Below, one piece after another: positions 1 to 7,969 of a stretch of DNA of 64,000 nucleotides (the first letter of the stretch is position 1; the number at the start of each line of letters is the position of its first letter). Under the pieces are notes generated by a model. That model was given only the letters and a program-made list of their open reading frames with translations. It had not been told where the DNA came from and made no database searches. The stretch comes from Terriglobales bacterium (GTDB taxonomy: Bacteria > Acidobacteriota > Terriglobia > Bryobacterales > Bryobacteraceae): the NCBI GenBank assembly GCA_027485675.1, contig JAIXQP010000021.1, positions 89,218-153,217 on the forward strand. The letters run 5' to 3'. A program made the position numbers and the translations under genes.

Positions 1-115
1 ACCCGCGGTTTGTAATTTCGACATCCCGTTACCTCAAACCTCAAATCTGAAAACGAACCGGAAAGGTCCACAGCGGACACTATCAAATTTGAGCGCCAAA
101 TTCCACAGGGTCGGG

Positions 116-121
116 TAGCAT
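116..121 (+). promoter_or_regulatory. Putative -10 box (TAGCAT) of a leaderless promoter
   Basis: TAGCAT ends 6 nt before the ATG at 128. If used as a -10 element, transcription would begin at or next to the start codon. No Shine-Dalgarno sequence is visible between the box and the ATG. Confidence 0.45.
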
Positions 122-127
122 AGTGTC

Positions 128-1468
128 ATGACCAGACGCGAGGCAGTAGCGGCTGCGGCCGCCGGAATCACCATCGTTACCAACGCCCAGGCCAAGCCCG
201 CCGCCCTCGGCGGAGATCCCGTCCGCAAGAAGCCCTTCCCCGGCTGGCCCATCGTCGGCCCCGCCGAAAAGGACGGCCTCCAGCGCGTCCTCACGAGCGG
301 CAAATGGTACCGCGGCAACGGCCAGCAGGTCGCCGCCTTCGAACAGAAATACGCCCAACTCCTCGGCTCGAAGCACTGCCTCGCCGTCGCCAACGGCACC
401 AGCGCCCTCATGGTCGCCCTCCACGGCCTCGACGTCCAGGCCGGCGACGAAGTCATCGTCCCGCCCTACACCTTCATCGCCACCATCAACGCCGTGCTCT
501 CGAAGTGCGCCCTCCCCGTCTTCGCCGATACCGACGCCGCCTCCTTCCAAATCGATCCCAGCAAAATCTCCGCCGCCGTCACCGACCGCACCGTCGCCGT
601 CATCCCCGTCCACATCGCCGGCACCCCGGCCGACCTCGATGGCGTCCTCGCCGCCGCCCAACCCAAGGGCCTCAAGGTCCTCGAAGACGCCGCCCAGGCC
701 CACCTCGCCGAATGGAAAGGCAAACGCGTCGGCACCATCGGCCACTGCGGCACCTTCAGCTTCCAGGCCTCGAAGAACCTCAACTCCGGCGAAGGCGGCG
801 CCGTCGTCTCCGACGATGCTGACTTCATCGAACGCTGCTACGCCTACCATACGAACTCCAACTCCCGGAAGCCGCCCGCCGGCAGCGGCGCCTTCATGAG
901 CGGCTGGAACGGCGCGCCCACCGCCCAGGGCGCCAACCTCCGCCTCACCGAGTTCCAGGCCGCCCTGCTCCTCGCCCAAATGGAGCGCCTCGACGCCCAG
1001 TCCAAGCGCCGCGATGAGAACGCCGCCTATCTCTCCCAACTCCTCCGCGAGATCCCCGGCGTCACCCCCGCCGCCTGGCCCAAAGGCGCCACCCGCAGCG
1101 CCTGGCATCTCTACATGTTCCGCTACGACGCCACCAAGTTCGCCAATCTGCCCCGCGCCAAATTCCTCAAGGCCCTGTCGGCCGAAGGCATCCCCGCCTC
1201 CGGCGGCTACTCCCCGCTCAACCGCCAGCCCTTCCTGGAGAACATCCTGAACTCCCGCGGCTACCAGCGCATCTACGGCGCCGCCCGCCTCAAGCAGTGG
1301 CGCGAGCAGAACGAACTCCCCGTCAACGATCGCCTCTGCAACGAAGCCGTCTGGTTCACCCAAACCATGCTCCTCGGCGAAAAGCGCGACATGGACGATA
1401 TCGCCGCCGCCATCGCCAAGGTCCAACAGTTCTCCTCGGCCCTCGCTACCAGTTCGACGCCCGCTTAA
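128..1468 (+). CDS. DegT/DnrJ/EryC1/StrS-family PLP aminotransferase with export signal
   Basis: This is a PLP-dependent sugar aminotransferase-type enzyme of 446 residues. The fold-type I features are visible: the NGTSAL phosphate-binding stretch near residue 90, Asp187 in LEDAAQAH (pyridine nitrogen partner) and Lys216 in SFQASKNLNSGEGG (Schiff base lysine). Family members normally act in the cytosol on nucleotide-linked keto-sugars. This one begins with MTRREAV followed by a small hydrophobic alanine-rich stretch ending QA at about residue 22, which resembles a short Tat or Sec signal. Export is therefore possible but not certain. A TAGCAT box lies 6 nt before the ATG, so the mRNA may be leaderless. 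The 3' end overlaps the convergent PA14 gene by 23 nt. The fold assignment is firm; the substrate is unknown. Confidence 0.9.
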   Translation: MTRREAVAAAAAGITIVTNAQAKPAALGGDPVRKKPFPGWPIVGPAEKDGLQRVLTSGKWYRGNGQQVAAFEQKYAQLLGSKHCLAVANGTSALMVALHGLDVQAGDEVIVPPYTFIATINAVLSKCALPVFADTDAASFQIDPSKISAAVTDRTVAVIPVHIAGTPADLDGVLAAAQPKGLKVLEDAAQAHLAEWKGKRVGTIGHCGTFSFQASKNLNSGEGGAVVSDDADFIERCYAYHTNSNSRKPPAGSGAFMSGWNGAPTAQGANLRLTEFQAALLLAQMERLDAQSKRRDENAAYLSQLLREIPGVTPAAWPKGATRSAWHLYMFRYDATKFANLPRAKFLKALSAEGIPASGGYSPLNRQPFLENILNSRGYQRIYGAARLKQWREQNELPVNDRLCNEAVWFTQTMLLGEKRDMDDIAAAIAKVQQFSSALATSSTPA

Positions 1469-2048
1469 TCGCGCTCACCGTGCCCGCGGTGCGGCCTTCC
1501 CCCGCGGGCACCAGATAATCATCGGTGTTGAAAATGGTCCACGGCTGCCCCGGCGGCCGCACCGAGAGCACCAGCGCCAGTTCAAACCGCGGGCCCTGGA
1601 AATAGGCCACCCGCAGCCGAAACAATCCTCGCGACAGCGTCGCCGACGCCGTCAGCGGCTCCGGCCCATGCAAGCCGTCGTTGTCAATCACCAGCCGGTC
1701 ATTGAGCCACAGCTTGGAGCCATCGTCGGAGAGCAGCCGGAACCGGTACACCCCCGGCCGGTCCACCCAGATCGTTCCGCGATAATCAATCGCGAACCAT
1801 TCAAAGCGGTCCCCAATCCCCGGAAAGCCCCGGTTAAACGACTGCGGCGAAATATCCAGCTTCGTCGTGTAAATGGTTCCCGCCGCCTTCGACTCCCGGA
1901 ACCGGGGCAGCTCTTGCGCCCCCGGGGAGAGGAAGTAGACCTTTCCCTCCAGGCCCGCCGAAGAGAAAACGGTCGTGCCAAACACCGGGTCTTGCGCGGG
2001 CGGCTGCGCGCACAACGTCGCGGCCACCAAAAGCGCTCCGGCTCTCAT
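1446..2048 (-). CDS. Secreted PA14-domain protein
   Basis: A 200-residue protein with a short signal peptide (MRAGALLVAATLCAQ) followed by a PA14-type beta-barrel at about residues 30-165. The characteristic pattern is visible: a GVYRF strand, then the SDDGSKLWLND loop, LVIDNDGLH and later RLRVAYFQG. PA14 domains bind carbohydrate or cell-surface material and are usually attached to glycosidases; here the domain stands alone. Its ATG overlaps the stop of the upstream racemase-like gene by 4 nt (ATGA), so the two are probably translationally coupled. Its 3' end overlaps the aminotransferase on the other strand by 23 nt. The domain call is good; the ligand is unknown. Confidence 0.8.
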   Translation of the reverse strand: MRAGALLVAATLCAQPPAQDPVFGTTVFSSAGLEGKVYFLSPGAQELPRFRESKAAGTIYTTKLDISPQSFNRGFPGIGDRFEWFAIDYRGTIWVDRPGVYRFRLLSDDGSKLWLNDRLVIDNDGLHGPEPLTASATLSRGLFRLRVAYFQGPRFELALVLSVRPPGQPWTIFNTDDYLVPAGEGRTAGTVSAIKRASNW

Positions 2049-2698
2049 AGCAGACTCTGCAGCGCGCTCACGCTCGTTTCGAGACTCGAAAACACCGGGA
2101 TCCCCAAGCGCTCCCGCAGCACCGGAACCAGCGGCCCCATCGAAACCTGCGCCAGCACCAGCGCCCCAATCCCCTGCCCCGCCAACTCCTCCGCCGCGGC
2201 CAGCAACCGGGCGTCATGCCCCGCCCGGTCCCCGTGCAGCAACGCCGCAATCGCCTCCGGCGCCACCAACGGCACAATCTCCAGCGGCGCGTCCCCGGCC
2301 GCCTCCCGCAGCAACTGCTCGGCTATCTCGAGCGTCGGCGGAAACGTCACCAACAGGCCCAGCCGCGATGCCGTCGCCGTCGCCAGCGCCGCCATCGGCT
2401 CATCGATCTTCAACAGCGGAATCGGCGACGCCGCCCGCAAAGCCGCCATCTGCTCCCGCGATACCGCCGAGCAGCTCACCAGGCCCGCCTGCGCCCCGTA
2501 CACCTCGTGGCCAACCCGCGCCATCGCCAGCAGCCGCTCCCGCGCCGTATCCCAACGCCCGGCCGCGAACAGACCCATAATGCCATCATCCAACAGATTG
2601 GTGATGCGCAACTCCGGCCATACCCGCGGGTAATACTGCATAAGCGGCTCAACCGAAGGCCGAGCCGCATGCAAAAAAACCACGTGCGGGACAGACAT
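2045..2698 (-). CDS. Asp/Glu/hydantoin racemase-superfamily protein lacking the second catalytic Cys
   Basis: A 217-residue cytosolic protein resembling the aspartate/glutamate racemase superfamily. The first catalytic region reads LVSCSAVS, with Cys76 where racemases have a Cys-Asn-Thr motif. In the second half the position usually occupied by a GCTH-type cysteine reads LVLAQVSMG, so the second catalytic Cys is missing. Two-base racemisation needs both cysteines, so a decarboxylase, isomerase or other one-Cys reaction is more likely. The gene sits 8 nt downstream of the DUF1552 gene and overlaps the PA14 gene by 4 nt, so it belongs to the same minus-strand transcript. The family call is moderate and the activity unknown. 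Confidence 0.65.
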   Translation of the reverse strand: MSVPHVVFLHAARPSVEPLMQYYPRVWPELRITNLLDDGIMGLFAAGRWDTARERLLAMARVGHEVYGAQAGLVSCSAVSREQMAALRAASPIPLLKIDEPMAALATATASRLGLLVTFPPTLEIAEQLLREAAGDAPLEIVPLVAPEAIAALLHGDRAGHDARLLAAAEELAGQGIGALVLAQVSMGPLVPVLRERLGIPVFSSLETSVSALQSLL

Positions 2699-2706
2699 CC
2701 CGAAGC

Positions 2707-4026
2707 CTACACCAGAACGCCCCGCGCCGGACCCGTGCTATCGGCAAACCGCTCCACCGGCGTCCCAAAGGCGTCCAGCATCGAAACGTAGAGATTCGAC
2801 AAGGGGCTGTCCGGGCTGTAGATCAGATGCTGGCCCGTGTTCAACCGCCCACCGGCCCGGCCCGCCAGCACCAGCGGCAGATTGTGCGGATCGTGCTTGT
2901 TCCCGTCGCGGAAGCCGGCCCCGAACAGGATCATCGAGTTGTGCAGAACGTTGCTCTCCCCCTCGGGAATCGCCGCCAGTTTCTGCAGCAGATACGCATA
3001 CTGCGCCACATGCCATTGGCCGATCAACTGATACTGCCGCATCTGTTCCGGATCGTCCATGTGGTGCGAAATCGAGTGGTGCCCGCCCTTCACCCCGTCC
3101 ACGAACGAGAAGTTCTGGTTGCTCACCGCGTTGCTGAACATGAACGTGGCAATTCGCGTCGAGTCCGTCTGGAACGCCAGCGCAATCATGTCCAACATCA
3201 GCCGCACATGGTCGGCGTAGTCCTTCGGCTGCGCCTCGGGCTTGGCGGCCGGATCAATCGCCACGCGCGGCTTCCACGCCCGCTGCGCCGGGCTCGTCGA
3301 CCGCTCCAGGCGTTCTTCGAGCGAGCGCACCACGCTCAAGTATTCGTCCATCCGCACCTGATCGGCCCGGCCCAACTGCGTCCGCAACTGCTTGGCGTCG
3401 TCAAGCACCAGATCGAGCAACTGCGCATCGCTCTTGGCGGAGTTGCCCGCCGGACGCGTCGACCGCAGCAGCCGTTCAAACACCGACCGGGGGTTGATTT
3501 CGCGGGCCAGCGGATTCGTGTGACCACTCCACGCAATGTGCGAACCGTAAACCCGGGTGTAGCCGACGTTGCGGTCCACCCCCGTCGTCACCGGGTTCAC
3601 CCCGAGTTCAAAGGAAGGAAACGGCGTCTGCTGGCCCGAACGCTGCGCCGCCACCTGGTCCATCGATACGCCGTTGCAGTTGATATCCACGCCCAGCGTC
3701 TTCGTCACCGTCGTGCAAGTCAGGAAGCCGGAGGTCTTCACATAGTGCCCGTCGCCGCCCTTGGACGCCTGGTTCCAAAGGTTGGTCGCCACGATCAGGT
3801 CTTTCTTGAACGCTTCAAGCGGCGACAACGTCTTGTTCAGTACGAACTCCCGGCCCACCCCGGCCGGCGTCCAGTTGTCGGGGTGCACGCCGTTCGGCAT
3901 GTAGAGCACCGCCATGCGCACGGGGGCTTTCGCCGCCGGCCCTTTGGCCGCCATCGCTTCGAGCCAGGGTAGCGCGAGCGCCGCGCCAGTGCCACGAAGT
4001 AGGGTACGTCGGGATAGGGGTTTCAT
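2707..4026 (-). CDS. DUF1552 domain protein, Tat-exported
   Basis: A 439-residue protein of the DUF1552 family, found mostly in Planctomycetes and Acidobacteria beside DUF1592 cytochrome-like proteins. The N-terminus MKPLSRRTLLRG carries a clear twin-arginine motif followed by a hydrophobic stretch ending in EAMA, so export of a folded protein through Tat is expected. Family-typical segments include MAVLYMPNGVHPDNWTP near residue 38 and the C-terminal GAGFRDGNKHDPHNLP region. Distant similarity to the alkaline phosphatase/sulfatase-like DUF1501 fold has been proposed for such proteins; no biochemical role is established. The gene overlaps the upstream DUF1592 gene by 4 nt, indicating coupled expression. 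The family assignment is strong. Confidence 0.92.
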   Translation of the reverse strand: MKPLSRRTLLRGTGAALALPWLEAMAAKGPAAKAPVRMAVLYMPNGVHPDNWTPAGVGREFVLNKTLSPLEAFKKDLIVATNLWNQASKGGDGHYVKTSGFLTCTTVTKTLGVDINCNGVSMDQVAAQRSGQQTPFPSFELGVNPVTTGVDRNVGYTRVYGSHIAWSGHTNPLAREINPRSVFERLLRSTRPAGNSAKSDAQLLDLVLDDAKQLRTQLGRADQVRMDEYLSVVRSLEERLERSTSPAQRAWKPRVAIDPAAKPEAQPKDYADHVRLMLDMIALAFQTDSTRIATFMFSNAVSNQNFSFVDGVKGGHHSISHHMDDPEQMRQYQLIGQWHVAQYAYLLQKLAAIPEGESNVLHNSMILFGAGFRDGNKHDPHNLPLVLAGRAGGRLNTGQHLIYSPDSPLSNLYVSMLDAFGTPVERFADSTGPARGVLV

Positions 4027-5816
4027 TGTTTTGTCTCCAGCCGGAACGGTACGCTCCGAACAATCTCCGTTATTAAAGTATGCGCCTTATATCCGTCCCG
4101 CTCAACCGCGGTCACAATCTGATCGACAGCGCACTCATCTTCCGTCGTCAATCCCCGGCCGAGCGCGTAACCCAGCATCTTGCCCGCCAGATTCCGGACA
4201 ATCTGGTTCTTCTTGGCAAACAGGACTTTCTTCAACTCGTCCGGCCCGTTGTACTTCGTGCCATCCGGCAACACCCCGGAGGCGTCAATCGGCTGCCCGG
4301 CGTCCGTATCGCGCCAACGGCCCACCGAGTCGTAGTTCTCGAGACCAAATCCCATCGGGTCAATCCGGTTATGGCACGAAGCGCACGTCGGGTTGGCCCG
4401 GTGCTGCTCAAGACGCGCCCGCAGCGTCTGCGGCGTGCCGCCCTCGTGTTCTTTCAACTCCGGCACATTCGGCGGCGGCGGAGGAGGAGGCGTCCCCAGC
4501 AGCGATTCTAAAATCCACTTGCCGCGCAGCACCGGGCTCGTCCGCGTCGGATACGAACTCACCGCCAGCACCGCGGCCATGCCCAACAACCCGCCTCGAT
4601 GCGAACCCGGCGGCAGCTTAAACCGCACCGGCTGCTGCCGAATGCCCGTCGGCACCATCCCGTAATACCGCGCCAACTTGCTGCTCACCACCGAATACGG
4701 GGCATCAATCAGATAAGTGAGCGGCTCATTCTGCATCAGAATCTCGTGGAAGAACAGCGCCGGCTCATACTGAATGCCGGACTCGACCTCCGTCTCGTAG
4801 TAGTCCCCGGCCACCTTCGGATCGGGCTTGATGTCCCGGCCCAACTCCCGGATCGAAAGCCACTGCCCCACAAAATTCTCGGCAAACTCTCGCGACTTCT
4901 GATCTTTCAGCATCCGCACCGTCTGCGCGCTCAGCACCTCCGGGTCCGCCAGCTTGCCCTCGGCCGCCAGCTTGAACAACTCGGCGTCCGGCATGCCGCC
5001 CCACAGGAAGTAACTCAACCGGCTCGCCATGGCGTAGTCGTGCGTCGCGTTCTCCAGGCGAAACAGGAAATGCGGCGACATCATCACGCCCTGTATGGCG
5101 TAGCTGATCGCGTCGTCGTAGGTGTCGCCCCGCTTCTCCGCCGCGGCGAACAGCGCGACATACCGGTCAATCTCCGCGGGCTGCACCGGCCGCCGGAACG
5201 CCCGCGGCAACAGCGCCGTCAACGTCGCCCGGGCATCGGGCGTCGGCGTCAAAAACGCCGCCCGGGATTTCGGATCCCGCATCGCATAGTCCAGCGCAAT
5301 CTTGGCCGCCTCGAGATACTTCTCGGCATGAATCGGCGAGATGAACAGGGTTTCGGCGGCGTTGTCGAAGCCTTCCCCGCCCGCTCCGTCAATCGGCAGG
5401 TTCCGCCCGGCGTTCACGGGAATATTCAGCAGGTCCCGCACCGTCGCCGTGTACTCGTTGCGATTCAGCCGCCGCAGCGGAAACGCCGGCGGCGTAATCC
5501 CGTCCGCGCACGCGGCCTTATGCAGCGTGGTCGTAATCCACGTCGAAAACCGGTCCCGGTCCTCAAGAGCCACGGCCGGATTCCCCGGCGGCGGCATCTC
5601 CCCTTCCCGGATCAGATTCGCCGCCCGCGCCCAGAGCTTCGAACGTGTCGTAATCGACGCCTCATCCGGAAACTGAGAGAAGTTGAACCCTCCCAGCGCC
5701 ACCTTACCCGAGTGGCACTTGGCGCAATGCGTGCGCAGCAGCCCTTGCGCCTCGGCAAAGGTAAACGGATCAGCCGCGAACGCTGCAGGAGCCAGGAAGA
5801 GAAGAAACTTTAACAT
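4023..5816 (-). CDS. DUF1587/1595/1592/1588/1585 multidomain c-type cytochrome protein
   Basis: A 597-residue exported protein with signal peptide MLKFLLFLAPAAFA. A haem c site CAKCH lies at residues 31-35 and a second CASCH in the C-terminal DUF1588 region, followed by NRIDPMGFGLENYD. The domain order (cytochrome-like, 1587, 1595, 1592, 1588, 1585) is that of the planctomycete family always paired with DUF1552. The role is inferred to be periplasmic redox chemistry, possibly on polysaccharide or organic matter; no substrate is proven. It is the first gene of the DUF1592-DUF1552-racemase-PA14 transcript. A CATAAT box lies 14 nt before the ATG. The family is certain, the function not. Confidence 0.92.
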   Translation of the reverse strand: MLKFLLFLAPAAFAADPFTFAEAQGLLRTHCAKCHSGKVALGGFNFSQFPDEASITTRSKLWARAANLIREGEMPPPGNPAVALEDRDRFSTWITTTLHKAACADGITPPAFPLRRLNRNEYTATVRDLLNIPVNAGRNLPIDGAGGEGFDNAAETLFISPIHAEKYLEAAKIALDYAMRDPKSRAAFLTPTPDARATLTALLPRAFRRPVQPAEIDRYVALFAAAEKRGDTYDDAISYAIQGVMMSPHFLFRLENATHDYAMASRLSYFLWGGMPDAELFKLAAEGKLADPEVLSAQTVRMLKDQKSREFAENFVGQWLSIRELGRDIKPDPKVAGDYYETEVESGIQYEPALFFHEILMQNEPLTYLIDAPYSVVSSKLARYYGMVPTGIRQQPVRFKLPPGSHRGGLLGMAAVLAVSSYPTRTSPVLRGKWILESLLGTPPPPPPPNVPELKEHEGGTPQTLRARLEQHRANPTCASCHNRIDPMGFGLENYDSVGRWRDTDAGQPIDASGVLPDGTKYNGPDELKKVLFAKKNQIVRNLAGKMLGYALGRGLTTEDECAVDQIVTAVERDGYKAHTLITEIVRSVPFRLETKQ

Positions 5817-5863
5817 GCGGGGACGCTGGTATTATGTCGCACTTCCCCGCCAAAAACCAGCGC

Positions 5864-6520
5864 CTACCGCCGGCGCCGCAGAACCGCTAGGCCAAGCAGC
5901 CCCATACCCAACATGAGGTACGTGCCCGGCTCCGGCGTCTCCACCTGCAGCGTGAAACTCCCCCGGAAATCGTTACCGCTCACAATCCCCGGCGTGCTCG
6001 AATAGCCGCCTACCGTATTCCCTCCCGCCCGCTCGTGCGACAGCGCCGTCAACGTCACCCGGTAATCCCCTTCGATGTATTGCAAGGTCCCCGCACCCGG
6101 CACAATCGGCAAACCGTCCAGCCGGTGGGTCAAAACCGCGCTGTTGGCCGCAAACGTAGAGCCGTTCGCATTCACCACCGCCGAAATCCCGGGAATATTG
6201 CCATCCCCTCCGAAGAACAAATTCAACCCAAAATGCGACGGACTCTGCAGCGCAGGCTGCGCCCGGTAGGTAAACGTGTAGGACCCCGGCACTAAAGGGA
6301 TGTTGATGCTCGCGCCTGCGCCATTGCCCGAATTCAAGGCGGTAGCGCCGTCGCGCAAATAGAGGTTGAAGATCAAGTCTCCCCCTTGCGTATTCCAAAC
6401 CTCAAGATTCGTCAATCCTTGAGAGTTCGAGGCAAACAGGGTAGCCCCCGTCAGCGTGGCAGCGGAAACCGAGCCAAGACTGGCCAGGCCAGCCAAGAGG
6501 GTAAGGACTAAAGTTCGCAT
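5864..6520 (-). CDS. PEP-CTERM sorting domain protein
   Basis: A 218-residue secreted protein: signal peptide MRTLVLTLLAGLASLGSVSAA, a beta-rich body of about 170 residues with little recognisable homology, and a C-terminal PEPGTYLMLGMGLLGLAVLRRRR region. That tail is the PEP-CTERM signal (PEP motif, transmembrane helix, basic end) cut by exosortase before surface release, usually linked to exopolysaccharide. No exosortase gene lies in this window. An AGGAGG sequence sits 14 nt before the ATG, unusually far for a ribosome site. The gene is separate from the flanking cytochrome clusters and has its own upstream region at 6521-6591. Confidence 0.9.
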   Translation of the reverse strand: MRTLVLTLLAGLASLGSVSAATLTGATLFASNSQGLTNLEVWNTQGGDLIFNLYLRDGATALNSGNGAGASINIPLVPGSYTFTYRAQPALQSPSHFGLNLFFGGDGNIPGISAVVNANGSTFAANSAVLTHRLDGLPIVPGAGTLQYIEGDYRVTLTALSHERAGGNTVGGYSSTPGIVSGNDFRGSFTLQVETPEPGTYLMLGMGLLGLAVLRRRR

Positions 6521-6570
6521 GGTTCTAGGATGGACCTCCTAGTATCTACGAAAAATATCCCCGATGGAGG

Positions 6571-6585
6571 TAGACCCTACGGGTA
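6571..6585. promoter_or_regulatory. Imperfect inverted repeat upstream of the PEP-CTERM gene
   Basis: The 15 bases contain ACCC-TAC-GGGT, a short inverted repeat roughly 50 bases upstream of the PEP-CTERM start. It lies in the only sizeable non-coding stretch of this block and could be an activator or repressor site. No regulator is assigned. Confidence 0.3.
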
Positions 6586-6591
6586 AAAGTA

Positions 6592-7965
6592 CTAGGCGAG
6601 CAAAGCCTTCACCACGCCACCATGAACGTCCGTTAACCGGAAGTACCGGCCCTGAAACCGATACGTCAACTTCGTATGGTCCAAACCCAGCAGATGCAAC
6701 AACGTAGCCTGGAAATCATGCACATGCACCGGATCCTTCACCACGTTGTAGCTATACTCATCCGTCTCCCCGTACACCACCCCCGGCTTCGCTCCCCCGC
6801 CCGCCATCCACATCGAAAAACACCGCGGATGATGGTCCCGCCCATAATCCCCGTCCGTTAACTGCCCCTGACAGTACACCGTCCGCCCGAACTCCCCGCC
6901 CCAAACCACCAGCGTATCGTCCAACATCCCCCGCTGCTTCAAATCCTGCACCAGCGCCGCCGCCGGCTGATCCGTCTCCCGGCACCGCGCCGGCATCCCC
7001 TTCGGCAGGCCCCCGTGATGATCCCAATCCCGGTGATAGAGCTGAATAAACCGCACTCCCCGCTCCGCCAACCGCCGCGCCATCAGGCAGTTGTAGCCAA
7101 ACGTCCCCGGTTTCCGCGCGTCCGGACCGTACAGATCAAACGTGCTCGCCGGCTCTTTACTCAGATCGGTTAACTCCGGCACCGAAGCCTGCATCGCAAA
7201 CGCCATCTCGTACTGCGCAATCCGCGTCGAAATCTCCGGGTCGCCCGAATCTTCGAGATTCTTCTGGTTCAACGCCGCCAGCGTATCGAGATAATCCCGC
7301 CGATCTTCCCGCGTAAACCCCTCCGGATCCTGCAGATAGAGCACCGGCGAACCCACGCTCCGGAACTTCACCCCCTGGTAGCGCGACGGCAAAAACCCCG
7401 CGCCCCACAGCCGGTCATACAGCGGCTGCCCGCCGCCCCCCGCCCCCGGCGAGATCAGCACAATAAACCCCGGCAGGTCCTTCGATTCGCTCCCCAAACC
7501 GTAGCTGACCCAACTGCCAATGCTCGGCCGCCCCGCAATCTGCGACCCCGTCTGCAAAAACGTCACCGCCGGATCGTGATTGATCGCCTCCGTATGCAAA
7601 CTCCGTACCACGGTCAGGTCATCAATGATCTTCGCCGTATGCGGCAACAGATCGCTCACCCACGTCCCGTTCTGCCCATGCTGCGAGAACCCGAACTTCG
7701 ACGGCACCACCGGAAAACTCGCCTGCTGCCCCGACATCCCCGTCAGCCGCTGCCCCCGCCGGATCGAATCCGGCAACTCCGACTTGTAAATGTCCTTGAG
7801 CTTCGGCTTATAGTCGAACGTCTCGAGCTGCGACGGCCCCCCGGACTGAAACAGGTAGATCACCCGTTTCGCCTTCGGCGCATGGTGATACGGCTCCTTC
7901 CCCTCGAGCGCATGGAAGGCCGCGAGACCGGCAGTAGAGGAGGCAAGAAATTGGCGTCGCGTCAT
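6592..7965 (-). CDS. DUF1501 domain protein, Tat-exported
   Basis: A 457-residue protein of the DUF1501 family (sulfatase/phosphatase-like fold). The start [22 protein letters not shown] is a good twin-arginine signal. Family segments are plain: [18 protein letters not shown] near residue 36, [15 protein letters not shown], and the [19 protein letters not shown] stretch containing conserved Asp and His residues typical of the metal-binding core. Proteins of this family are the standard partner of DUF1549/DUF1553 cytochromes, and the DUF1553 gene lies 4 nt upstream. Periplasmic location is inferred from the signal. No substrate has been shown for the family. Confidence 0.93.
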   Translation of the reverse strand: MTRRQFLASSTAGLAAFHALEGKEPYHHAPKAKRVIYLFQSGGPSQLETFDYKPKLKDIYKSELPDSIRRGQRLTGMSGQQASFPVVPSKFGFSQHGQNGTWVSDLLPHTAKIIDDLTVVRSLHTEAINHDPAVTFLQTGSQIAGRPSIGSWVSYGLGSESKDLPGFIVLISPGAGGGGQPLYDRLWGAGFLPSRYQGVKFRSVGSPVLYLQDPEGFTREDRRDYLDTLAALNQKNLEDSGDPEISTRIAQYEMAFAMQASVPELTDLSKEPASTFDLYGPDARKPGTFGYNCLMARRLAERGVRFIQLYHRDWDHHGGLPKGMPARCRETDQPAAALVQDLKQRGMLDDTLVVWGGEFGRTVYCQGQLTDGDYGRDHHPRCFSMWMAGGGAKPGVVYGETDEYSYNVVKDPVHVHDFQATLLHLLGLDHTKLTYRFQGRYFRLTDVHGGVVKALLA

Positions 7966-7969
7966 GATA

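Noticed and set aside
83..1426. 447-codon minus-strand ORF opposite the DegT aminotransferase
   Set aside because: Low-complexity Gly/Ala/Glu/Val composition without motifs; a shadow of C-ending codons on the coding strand.
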